This document shows, piece by piece, positions 1-6,399 of a stretch of 13,718 nt of DNA. Under the pieces are notes generated by a model. That model was not told the DNA's origin, searched no databases, and was given only the letters and a program-made list of their open reading frames with translations. This DNA comes from Halieaceae bacterium. Lineage in GTDB: Bacteria; Pseudomonadota; Gammaproteobacteria; Pseudomonadales; Halieaceae. The stretch's first letter is position 1. Each line of letters opens with the position of its first letter. The DNA lies in NCBI GenBank assembly GCA_003331685.1, contig QOPK01000044.1:1-13718 (forward strand), written 5' to 3'. The translations under genes were made by a program, and so were the position numbers.

Positions 1-1
1 G

Positions 2-373
2 GACAACGATATCTATGGCCACATTAATAATGTTGCCTACTACGCTTACTTTGATTCGGTGGTGAATCGCTTCCTCATTGAGGAGGGTGGTCTGCGCCCC
101 GGCATCGACACTGTTGTGGGCTATGTTGTGCACTCTAGCGCTGACTATTTTTCCCCTGCCAGTTATCCCGCGACGCTAACCCTGGGGCTCAAAGTCCTCC
201 GCATTGGCGAGAAGTCGATACGCTGGGAGGTTGGTGTGTTTGCATCAGATGCGGAGCAAAGTTGCGTTACCGGCACGTTCACCCACGCCTTTGTCGATCG
301 GGAGTCGGGCCGTTCAGCATCCGTTCCAGAGAGAATTCGACGCGCAATCGAGTCACTGCCTGCGACCAACTAA
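2..373 (+). CDS. Acyl-CoA thioesterase, 4HBT hotdog family (5' end missing)
   Basis: This is the C-terminal part of a small hotdog-fold thioesterase; the gene begins before the window. The frame opens at base 2 and reads DNDIYGHINNVAYYAYFDSV, which carries the D-x-D-x-x-G-H-x-N-N motif of the 4HBT (4-hydroxybenzoyl-CoA thioesterase) family. The first Asp of that motif region is the usual catalytic residue and the G-H-x-N-N stretch lines the active site. About 123 residues are visible, so probably only about 20 are missing from a usual 140-150 aa protein. Such enzymes hydrolyse acyl-CoA thioesters in the cytoplasm, but the acyl chain preferred cannot be told from sequence. A GTG at 59 could be taken as a start, but it lies after the catalytic motif and cannot be the true one. 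The stop is TAA at 371-373. No terminator is evident just downstream. Confidence 0.85.
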   Translation, partial: DNDIYGHINNVAYYAYFDSVVNRFLIEEGGLRPGIDTVVGYVVHSSADYFSPASYPATLTLGLKVLRIGEKSIRWEVGVFASDAEQSCVTGTFTHAFVDRESGRSASVPERIRRAIESLPATN

Positions 374-606
374 ATCATAATCGATTGATCCTAAGTTCAA
401 GCGCTACTGGGCCCACAATTTTAATCGACCCACTTAAAAACCTTATGAGTTAGCCACAACCGCCGCTCGGTATACTCGAGGCTCGCAACCGCAGATAATC
501 AGAGTCACGTGATAGCACACAGTCCCAGTTCCTGAACTTAGGTAATGACTTCAGCCACAGCTGGCCATCTTGATCACCGCTACAAGAATAATACCGAGTA
601 CCCAAT
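374..606. other. Intergenic region upstream of the acyltransferase
   Basis: This is 233 bp without a convincing gene, and it looks AT-richer than the core genes. It contains a 10-bp inverted repeat (390-399 and 533-542). TATACT at 471-476 is a fair match to a sigma-70 -10 box, but no good -35 box sits at the right distance, so I do not call a promoter. If that -10 were used, the acyltransferase mRNA would have a leader of roughly 120 nt. No strong Shine-Dalgarno sequence precedes the ATG at 607. Confidence 0.5.
390..542. repeat. 10-bp perfect inverted repeat, arms 143 bp apart
   Basis: CCTAAGTTCA at 390-399 is the exact reverse complement of TGAACTTAGG at 533-542. Both arms lie in the gap before the acyltransferase gene. 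By a rough estimate, one or two such pairs at this spacing are expected by chance in 13.7 kb, so it may mean nothing. Its place at the edge of the AT-rich stretch is the only reason to note it. Confidence 0.3.
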
Positions 607-2508
607 ATGGAGAGAGAGTACATCCCTCATATCGATGGTTTGAGAACCATCGCTGTCATGTCGGTATTTCTCTTTCATCTTGGTATTCAGGGGATTATTG
701 GCGGTTATCTGGGCGTGGACGTGTTCTTTGTAATCAGTGGCTACCTGATCACAAGGATTCTCAAGGATGCTGCGGCAGCGGGGAGCTTCTCATTCTTCTC
801 CTTCTATGCGCGTCGAATCAGACGGCTGTTTCCGGCTCTGATAGTCATGACCGCTCTATGCCTGCTGGTGGGTATCGCAGAGCTCAGTCCTCTCCGCCTG
901 GTGGAGCTGGCAACCAGCGGAATTTGGTCACTACTGTCAGCTTCCAACTTTTATTTCTACCTCAACAACGGCTACTTCGATGCCGCGGCGGAGAATCAGA
1001 TATTCCTGCACACGTGGTCGCTGGCCTTGGAAGAACAGTTCTACCTCATCTGGCCGATCATCATATACCTGCTGGTATCTCTTATCGCCAGCAGAGGACA
1101 GCTGGTGTTCATCGTCATCCTCTGTCTTTTCGGCACTCAACTGAGCTTCTGGGCAACTGCGATCGATCCTTCCATGGCGTTTTACATGATGCCATTTCGC
1201 ACGGCCGAGTTTGCGCTGGGCGCGCTTCTCTGTTGGCTGCCAAGCTTAGGCCTGAACAGGTGGTTTACCGAGCTGGTTGCCGCCATAGCGTTCTCTGCCC
1301 TGATTTTATCCCTTCTGCTTATCGAGGGTAGTGACAATTTTCCCGGAACCATTGTGCTGATACCAGCCGTCGCTACATCGGCACTGATTTACTTCGGCCA
1401 TCAATCAAAACTGGTAGAAACGACCCTAAGTAATCGTCTGTCGACCTATCTCGGCAGGATCTCCTACTCACTCTATCTCTATCACTGGCCGGTCATCGTG
1501 TTCTACAAAAACCACACTATGAAACCACTCCTGCCGACTGACCAATTTATTATCTTCTTTGTCGCAACCGCACTCGCCATCGCGTCCTATCACTTCGTTG
1601 AAAAACCATTAAGACGCTCCAGTCAGTTCTGGCCGGACAGCAAGCGAGTCGCACTGGTATTTTGCTCAGGTGTTGCTCTTGTGGCCGCCGCTTTCAGTTA
1701 CTTGGTGCGGGAGGACGGGCTACCCCAACGGATACCCGAGAAATTCCGTGCGGTCATTACCGATGTCGAGAAAGAGAAAGGCAGCCGGTTTGAGCTGTAT
1801 CGGGAAATGTGTGGCCAGCGAGGCTGGGACGATTGTGATGCGCTATCAGACGATAAGAAGAACGTGATCATTCTAGGTGATAGCCATGGGCCCGACGCAT
1901 TGAACATACTCAAGCCGTTTTGGCCAGACGCCCACTATGTCCTGATGTCAGCAAACGGATGTCCACCAATGACTCTAGTGGATTTTGAGCGCCTGGTAAC
2001 AAAAAAAGCCAGCCAGTACGACTCCTGCCTTGACAACACCGAAAAACTTTCAAGTGCAGATACTTTCGAAAATGTGGACATGCTCGTTCTGTCAGCGCAA
2101 TTCAGCTGGTACACGCCAGCGGAATTCGACCAGTTTTTATCTGCGGCGAATCTACCGAGCCACGTCGAACTGATAATCTTCGAACAAGCTCCTTCTTTTA
2201 CTGACGACATCCCAGATATTGTTTTTAGCTTCACCAAACCGTTTGGCCTCGAGCGTTACACGGCGCAGTTTATCGAGCCAAATACTTGGAGTTATAGGGA
2301 TACATTGCAAGAAATCGCATCGAAATGGAATGCAACGCTTCTACCAAAGACCAGCTTCTTTTGTGGACGGGGCAGGGGCGAATGTCGATTGTTCTATGGC
2401 GAAGAGAACAAGCTCTTAACCTATGACCGACATCACTTGAGCGTGGCCTCAGCTTACGAGCTCGGAGCCTACCTGAAAACAAAATTTCCTAGCCTCGTCC
2501 ACAATTGA
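607..2508 (+). CDS. OafA-like membrane acyltransferase fused to SGNH domain (AT3-SGNH)
   Basis: This 633-aa, two-part inner membrane protein probably moves acyl (often acetyl) groups onto an extracytoplasmic glycan such as O-antigen or exopolysaccharide. The N-terminal ~360 residues are an acyltransferase-3 domain of about ten membrane helices. It opens with HIDGLRTIAV, followed by the putative catalytic His24 in FLFHLG and a GVDVFFVISGYLIT segment, all hallmarks of the OafA/YrhL family. A further membrane helix near 345-365 leads to a soluble C-terminal SGNH hydrolase-like domain. That domain has the nucleophile motif G424-D425-S426-H427 and the closing D607-x-x-H610 pair. In this family the membrane domain is thought to pass the acyl group outward and the SGNH domain to transfer it to the sugar. 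The ATG at 607 is used because the family motif begins within ten residues. No glycan biosynthesis genes flank it, so the target is unknown. The AT-richer composition than its neighbours suggests acquisition. Confidence 0.88.
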   Translation: MEREYIPHIDGLRTIAVMSVFLFHLGIQGIIGGYLGVDVFFVISGYLITRILKDAAAAGSFSFFSFYARRIRRLFPALIVMTALCLLVGIAELSPLRLVELATSGIWSLLSASNFYFYLNNGYFDAAAENQIFLHTWSLALEEQFYLIWPIIIYLLVSLIASRGQLVFIVILCLFGTQLSFWATAIDPSMAFYMMPFRTAEFALGALLCWLPSLGLNRWFTELVAAIAFSALILSLLLIEGSDNFPGTIVLIPAVATSALIYFGHQSKLVETTLSNRLSTYLGRISYSLYLYHWPVIVFYKNHTMKPLLPTDQFIIFFVATALAIASYHFVEKPLRRSSQFWPDSKRVALVFCSGVALVAAAFSYLVREDGLPQRIPEKFRAVITDVEKEKGSRFELYREMCGQRGWDDCDALSDDKKNVIILGDSHGPDALNILKPFWPDAHYVLMSANGCPPMTLVDFERLVTKKASQYDSCLDNTEKLSSADTFENVDMLVLSAQFSWYTPAEFDQFLSAANLPSHVELIIFEQAPSFTDDIPDIVFSFTKPFGLERYTAQFIEPNTWSYRDTLQEIASKWNATLLPKTSFFCGRGRGECRLFYGEENKLLTYDRHHLSVASAYELGAYLKTKFPSLVHN

Positions 2509-2731
2509 TACTTTGTAAAAAATATAATTTTCAAGGAAGCCACAAATGCGATAAGCAAGACAGATCGATTTGTGCCCAGGATCTATCCGCTTAGAGACAA
2601 CGCTTAGCGGTGTAGCAAAACTCTGCCGCAATGAGCATTCGACAGATATCGCTCACACGACTCCACAATATCCGCACGACGAGCCAACAGTGCAGTGCCG
2701 CCGTGACGTAAGTTTGAATGGAGGTCTCTAT

Positions 2732-2779
2732 ATGCTCGATCAAAAATTGCTACTCAGTGATAGTCTGGTTTTCGATTGA
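2732..2779 (+). CDS. Candidate 15-aa small ORF / leader-like peptide
   Basis: ATG at 2732 follows GGAGG at 2720-2724 by seven bases, one of the best ribosome binding sites in the window. It reads MLDQKLLLSDSLVFD and then TGA at 2777-2779. The last five codons and the stop lie in the left arm of the 13-bp inverted repeat at 2765-2777, so a terminating ribosome would mask that arm. That layout resembles a leader peptide, yet no plus-strand gene follows: the next gene converges from the right. It could also be a free-standing small protein, the cut-off 5' end of a lost gene, or a chance ORF. The amino acid sequence is not recognised. Translation is not shown by sequence alone. Confidence 0.3.
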   Translation: MLDQKLLLSDSLVFD

Positions 2780-2877
2780 GAATATTGTTTGTAACTCCTA
2801 AAGTTACGCCGCCTTAGGCGGTCTCACAGGGTAAGACGGTTCTGGATAAGTTCGCACTGCTTCAAATCGAAAACCAG
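2765..2877. repeat. 113-bp element closed by 13-bp perfect inverted repeat
   Basis: CTGGTTTTCGATT at 2765-2777 is the exact reverse complement of 2865-2877. With one bulged base the pairing extends two more. Inside are GTAACT/AGTTAC (2791-2796 and 2802-2807, 5-nt loop), CCGCC/GGCGG (2809-2813 and 2817-2821, 3-nt loop) and a possible GTCT/AGAC pair (2821-2824 and 2834-2837). The loop of the first hairpin (CCTAA, 2797-2801) can also pair with TTAGG at 2814-2818, so alternative folds exist. By rough estimate a 13-bp repeat this close has about a 3% chance of arising at random in the window. It could be a structured RNA, a miniature mobile element, or the remnant of an insertion sequence. No clear target duplication flanks it. 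Confidence 0.6.
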
Positions 2878-2882
2878 CGTCC

Positions 2883-2912
2883 AAAAAAGGCCTTCCGAGT
2901 CCTCTCCTCAGG
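2883..2912 (-). terminator. Weak terminator-like sequence after the MFS gene
   Basis: Read on the minus strand, a short bulged stem (CCTGAG with CTCGG, seven-base loop, 2912-2895) is followed by AAGGCC and then six T residues (2888-2883). The stem is short and the T run is six bases away from it, so this is a poor match to an intrinsic terminator. It lies 35 bp past the MFS stop, where a terminator would be expected. Confidence 0.2.
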
Positions 2913-2947
2913 GTGACTGGAGTGAGGTGACCAGGATCTTCGCAATC

Positions 2948-4186
2948 TCAAGTCTGTGATAGCACAAGATCTTTGTGGGGCCTTAACGTCACCGCGAAGA
3001 CGATGAGCAGAATCAGCACCGCGCCCCAGCCCGCCGCGGGCTGGTAGTACTGGTAGAGAAAGCCGCCGCTGATAGGGCCGAGGACAAATCCTGCGGCGGG
3101 GCAGGCACTCACCAGCCCTGACACGCTCCCCTGTTCTTCAGCGCCAACGGCGAGAGAGGCACCGGCGGCGACGGCGGGCATCAGCAGCCCCAGGCCCGCG
3201 CCGATCAGGCCCATGCTGGTCAGCACAGCCCCCCAACTGTCCAGCACGCTGATGATCACGGTGCCGACCAACAGCAGGCCCCCCCCCCAGCGCACGAGTT
3301 GAATTGCTGGCCCGGCGAAACGTTGTGCGATCACGATCTGCATGAACAGGGAGCTGGCCGCCGATACCATCATCGCCCAGCCCGTGTACTGCGCAGTCTC
3401 AATGCCGGAGAGATTCAGAACGTCCTGTAATCGAAAGGCCAGCGTCTGCTGCACCATGGCAAAACCGGTGAAAGCGCCGATCGCAGAGAACAAATAGACC
3501 CGGAGCCGGGGGTCGAGGTAGCCGAGGCGACGGGGCTGGGTCTGAGTGGCTCGCGGCTTGACGCCTTTCGAGAGCTTCAGGCCGATGATGACCGCGGCCA
3601 AACCCGACATGAACGACGCGACCACCAGTGGTGCTAATAGGCCGAGCCCGGCAACCAGCCCCGCCATCACCGGACCCATGATCATCCCGATGCTGTTGGC
3701 ACTGGAAAGTCGAGCCAGCGTCTTGATGCGGAACCGTGCCACCGTGTGATCCGCCGCGTAAGCAGTGCATCCGGGGCTGGTGGCCGACATGGTTGCGGCC
3801 TGCAGTGAGCGGATGATCAGGGCGACAATGAAAAGGGTGAGGCCGGTGATGGCGCCATCCCCCGCGAGTGAGAACAGCACAGCAAAGGCAAGCGAACCCA
3901 TGCAGTAGCCCATAAGTCCGATAAGAATCACAGGCTTGCGACCAATCTTGTCCGAGAAGCGTCCCCAGAAGGGCGCGACCAGCGTGAAGACAAGCGCTGA
4001 TGTGGAGATGATGGCGGTGATGCGAACTTCATCGAGGCCCACCGACCGCCCCAGCGGGGGCAGGATGGCGAACACAAAGGCCTGACCAATGGCCGTTGCG
4101 AAAAGGCCAATAAAAAGCAGGAAGAGGGACTGACGATCCAATCGCTCCGTGCCCGCTAGCGAGCCGGTGCCGACGGTGTCAGTCAT
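2948..4186 (-). CDS. MFS transporter, DHA1-like drug/metabolite exporter
   Basis: This 412-aa inner membrane protein has about twelve predicted helices and belongs to the major facilitator superfamily. The loop between helices 2 and 3 carries the signature motif A at residues 75-84 (GRFSDKIGRK). The N-terminal half also has a helix-5-like stretch around MIMGPVMAGLVAG, resembling motif C of proton-driven antiporters. Length and motifs fit the DHA1 type of exporters for drugs, sugars or metabolites; the substrate is unknown. The start ATG (4186-4184) overlaps the stop of the upstream dehydrogenase gene by eight bases, so the two are probably translated together. Near residue 300 the coding strand has ten G in a row, within codons for Trp-Gly-Gly-Gly, where slippage would shift the frame. 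The frame is intact in this copy. The short N-terminal tail of ~18 residues before helix 1 is polar and not signal-like. Confidence 0.88.
   Translation of the reverse strand: MTDTVGTGSLAGTERLDRQSLFLLFIGLFATAIGQAFVFAILPPLGRSVGLDEVRITAIISTSALVFTLVAPFWGRFSDKIGRKPVILIGLMGYCMGSLAFAVLFSLAGDGAITGLTLFIVALIIRSLQAATMSATSPGCTAYAADHTVARFRIKTLARLSSANSIGMIMGPVMAGLVAGLGLLAPLVVASFMSGLAAVIIGLKLSKGVKPRATQTQPRRLGYLDPRLRVYLFSAIGAFTGFAMVQQTLAFRLQDVLNLSGIETAQYTGWAMMVSAASSLFMQIVIAQRFAGPAIQLVRWGGGLLLVGTVIISVLDSWGAVLTSMGLIGAGLGLLMPAVAAGASLAVGAEEQGSVSGLVSACPAAGFVLGPISGGFLYQYYQPAAGWGAVLILLIVFAVTLRPHKDLVLSQT
3279..3288 (-). repeat. G10 homopolymer tract inside the MFS gene
   Basis: Ten consecutive C on the plus strand read as ten G in the coding strand of the MFS gene. 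Tracts of this length are classic slipped-strand mispairing sites and can also be sequencing error sites. Here the reading frame continues correctly through the tract to the normal stop. Confidence 0.9.
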
Positions 4187-5003
4187 CGGCGACCCGGGCG
4201 GTGACCCAGTGATAACGGGTGGGCAGAATTTTCGTGAGTTGCAGTATCAACCAGGCATCCCAGCCGACCATAATCCGACGTTTACCGCGGGCGGTGCCGC
4301 GCAGGATGATGTCGGCGGCGCGCTCTGGCGTGGTTTTGGCAAGGCGCCTGAACTGCTGATCCCGCTCGTCCGCATCGGCCATATTGCCCGCGCCATCAGT
4401 GCGGGCAGACCGTGCGATGTTGGTCTGCACGCCACCGGGATGAACACTCGATACGAACAAGTTCGAGTTCATATACTCCGCCTGCAGGGACTCACTAAAA
4501 CCGCGGACCGCAAATTTGGCCGCGTTATAAGCGCTTTGTGTGGGGATGCCCACCATGCCGAAAATAGAGGATAGATTGACCAGATGCCCCCGCTCTGACT
4601 GACTAAGTAGCGGCAGAAAAGCTCTGGTGGCGTGTACTACCCCCCAAAAGTTGATATCGATCAGCCACTCAAAGTTTTCTTCGCTGGAGTCAGCGAACCG
4701 CGCGCCGTAACCGACCCCGGCGTTATTGAACAGTGCATCGAGGCTGCCGATATCGGCGCTAACGGCCTCCGCCCATGAAAACAGTGCGTCCCGCTGGCCA
4801 CAGTCCACCACCTGCGACGTGACACGCCCGCGAGCGTCATCCAGTAGCGCACAGGTCTCAGCAAGCGTGTTGGGGTTAATGTCTGAGAGCCAGAGGTGGC
4901 AGCCGGCCGCATTCAGACGCTGGCTGAGCGCTCTGCCTATCCCATCCCCGGCGCCGGAGATGGCAGCGGTCTTGCCCGCAAAGTAGCCTTCTATCAGTGA
5001 CAT
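4179..5003 (-). CDS. Short-chain dehydrogenase/reductase (SDR), classical type
   Basis: This 274-aa NAD(P)-dependent oxidoreductase has a Rossmann fold. Visible are the nucleotide-binding glycines G17-x-x-x-G21-x-G23, Asp41 at the end of strand two (suggesting NAD rather than NADP), the N93-N94-A95-G96 motif, Asn118, Ser146, and the catalytic Y159-N-A-A-K163. This is a complete Asn-Ser-Tyr-Lys tetrad. The substrate is not deducible. The frame is open upstream to 5144, but the ATG at 5003-5001 is preferred: AGGAAA lies at a suitable distance upstream (5016-5011), and the protein then begins about ten residues before the Rossmann strand, as usual. The upstream extension is Cys/Arg-rich and unlike SDR proteins. 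The stop overlaps the MFS start by eight bases, giving an SDR-MFS operon. The C-terminal ~30 residues are hydrophobic and basic and might touch the membrane. Confidence 0.88.
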   Translation of the reverse strand: MSLIEGYFAGKTAAISGAGDGIGRALSQRLNAAGCHLWLSDINPNTLAETCALLDDARGRVTSQVVDCGQRDALFSWAEAVSADIGSLDALFNNAGVGYGARFADSSEENFEWLIDINFWGVVHATRAFLPLLSQSERGHLVNLSSIFGMVGIPTQSAYNAAKFAVRGFSESLQAEYMNSNLFVSSVHPGGVQTNIARSARTDGAGNMADADERDQQFRRLAKTTPERAADIILRGTARGKRRIMVGWDAWLILQLTKILPTRYHWVTARVADD

Positions 5004-5073
5004 GGGGTGGTTTCCTAAGCGGAGGGGCGCGCAGTGTAACCGACATCGGCAGGGGGCGGGATGTAGCCCAAAA

Positions 5074-5102
5074 AATAGACAGGCCACGCCCTTTGCCGTA
5101 AA
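5074..5102 (-). promoter_or_regulatory. Candidate promoter for the SDR-MFS operon
   Basis: On the minus strand TTTACG (5102-5097, four of six matches to a -35 box) is followed after 17 bases by TCTATT (5079-5074, four of six to a -10 box). Transcription would begin near 5067 and leave a leader of about 64 nt. The 239-bp gap to carA must hold a promoter for carA too, but none stood out on the plus strand: TTGACC at 5182-5187 is a good -35 match without a matching -10 box. Confidence 0.3.
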
Positions 5103-5242
5103 CTGCAATCCCAGCTCGCGCGGGGTTATTTTCGACCCCATCACGCGCTAAACGTCCGCAATATGCGACCACAGGGTGAATTTGACCCGGCCTACTCGTG
5201 CACCCGTTTGGCACGCGTGGCAACAACGACTGGGAGGTCCGT

Positions 5243-6382
5243 TTGTCTCAACCCGCTGTCCTCGCACTGGAAGATGGCACGATTTTCCGCGGCCTCTCCA
5301 TCGGTGCCCCCGGCACAACAGTGGGTGAGGTGGTCTTCAATACTGCGATGACCGGATACCAGGAGATCCTCACAGATCCCTCCTACTGCCGACAGATCGT
5401 CACCCTGACCTATCCGCACATCGGTAACACCGGCGTCACCAGAGAGGATGAGGAATCCGCAGGCATACAAGCAGCGGGATTGATTATCCGTGACCTGCCT
5501 TTGTTGGCCTCAAATTTTCGCGCTGAACAGGGCCTGAGTGATTACCTGATTGACTCGGATACGGTGGCGATTGCCGATATCGATACCCGTAAGTTGACGC
5601 GTATTCTTCGCGACGGTGGCGCCCAGAGTGGCTGCATCATGGCGGGCTCAGCGGTCGATGAGATGCAGGCGCTAGAGCAGGCGAGGGCGTTCGCTGGGCT
5701 AAAGGGCATGGATCTTGCCAAGGTTGTCACCACATCGGAGCCTTATGAGTGGACGGAGGGCGCTTGGCAACTGCCCGCGACGGCGGGAGATGCACCTGAC
5801 CGGAGCGCGCCGGCTTACTCGGTGGTCGCCTTGGACTTTGGTGTTAAGCGCAACATCCTGCGCATTCTTGTCGATCTCGGCTGCAAGGTGACGGTGATGC
5901 CCGCGCAGTCGACGATTGATGAGGTTATGGCGCAGGCCCCAGACGGGGTCTTCTTTTCTAATGGGCCGGGGGATCCCGAGCCCTGCGAGTATGCGATCAC
6001 CCTCGCGCGTGAGGTGATGGATCGAGCGATTCCACTGTTCGGTATTTGTCTTGGGCATCAGATTCTGGCGCTGGCCAGCGGGGCCAGGACCGAGAAGATG
6101 AAGTTCGGCCATCACGGCGCCAATCACCCCGTGCAAAACCTGAGTGACCAGACTGTGATGGTGACCAGCCAGAACCATGGCTTCACTGTCTCCGAGCAGG
6201 ATCTTCCCGACACACTTGAGGTGACTCACCGGTCCTTGTTCGACGGTACGCTTCAGGGGATCGCGCGCAAGGATGTGCCGGCCTACAGTTTTCAGGGCCA
6301 TCCCGAGGCCAGTCCCGGGCCTCACGATGCGGCCAATCTCTTTCAACCCTTCATCGCGGCGATGGAGCAGACAAAAAAATGA
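5243..6382 (+). CDS. carA: Carbamoyl-phosphate synthase small (glutaminase) subunit
   Basis: CarA hydrolyses glutamine and passes ammonia through a tunnel to CarB, which makes carbamoyl phosphate for pyrimidine and arginine synthesis. The N-terminal domain includes [20 protein letters not shown], almost identical to E. coli CarA. The C-terminal class I amidotransferase domain has the nucleophile in GICLGHQ (Cys269) and the [11 protein letters not shown] motif (His353, Glu355). The frame is open from a GTG at 5198. I choose TTG at 5243 because GGGAGG (5232-5237) lies five bases before it, the protein then begins at the conserved [12 protein letters not shown] stretch, and the catalytic residues take exactly the E. 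coli numbers 269, 353 and 355. The result is 379 aa, against 382 in E. coli. carB follows after 17 bases. dapB, the usual upstream neighbour in many gammaproteobacteria, is absent; a divergent dehydrogenase sits there instead. Confidence 0.97.
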   Translation: MSQPAVLALEDGTIFRGLSIGAPGTTVGEVVFNTAMTGYQEILTDPSYCRQIVTLTYPHIGNTGVTREDEESAGIQAAGLIIRDLPLLASNFRAEQGLSDYLIDSDTVAIADIDTRKLTRILRDGGAQSGCIMAGSAVDEMQALEQARAFAGLKGMDLAKVVTTSEPYEWTEGAWQLPATAGDAPDRSAPAYSVVALDFGVKRNILRILVDLGCKVTVMPAQSTIDEVMAQAPDGVFFSNGPGDPEPCEYAITLAREVMDRAIPLFGICLGHQILALASGARTEKMKFGHHGANHPVQNLSDQTVMVTSQNHGFTVSEQDLPDTLEVTHRSLFDGTLQGIARKDVPAYSFQGHPEASPGPHDAANLFQPFIAAMEQTKK

Positions 6383-6399
6383 GTGAGGAGTGCTAGAGC

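Larger units (their letters stand above)
2509..2947. other. 439-bp non-coding stretch with a structured element
   Basis: This lies between the convergent ends of the acyltransferase and MFS genes. From left to right it holds an AT-rich stretch just after the acyltransferase stop; a small hairpin at 2587-2610 (CCGCT paired with AGCGG, 14-nt loop); a 15-codon ORF with a strong Shine-Dalgarno sequence (2732-2779); a 113-bp inverted-repeat element (2765-2877); and a weak terminator-like sequence for the MFS operon. Longer frames cross part of it (for example a 69-codon frame ending at 2779), but their sequences are not recognisable. No transposase fragment was seen. Confidence 0.5.

Noticed and set aside
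570..1331. A 253-codon plus-strand frame overlapping the acyltransferase gene
   Set aside because: It is out of frame with the clear AT3 domain and shows no family motif; it is a shadow frame.
2791..2877. Integron attC site (the TTAGGCGG motif recalls Vibrio cholerae repeats)
   Set aside because: No GTTRRRY and RYYYAAC core-site pair is placed properly, and there is no integrase or cassette array; the resemblance is limited to a few bases.
2765..2877. Complete insertion sequence or transposon
   Set aside because: There is no transposase fragment in the 113 bp and no clear target-site duplication at the ends. A miniature element stays possible and is reported as such.
4149..4574. 141-codon plus-strand frame across the SDR/MFS junction
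   Set aside because: It is antisense to two well-supported genes and lacks any recognised motif.
5004..5144. N-terminal extension of the SDR gene to 5144
   Set aside because: The added residues are Cys/Arg-rich with no similarity to SDR proteins, and a better-placed ribosome binding site serves ATG 5003.
5699..6346. Long minus-strand frame (215 codons) opposite carA
   Set aside because: It lies wholly within carA, which is unambiguous. Antisense frames are common in GC-rich genes and this one has no motif.
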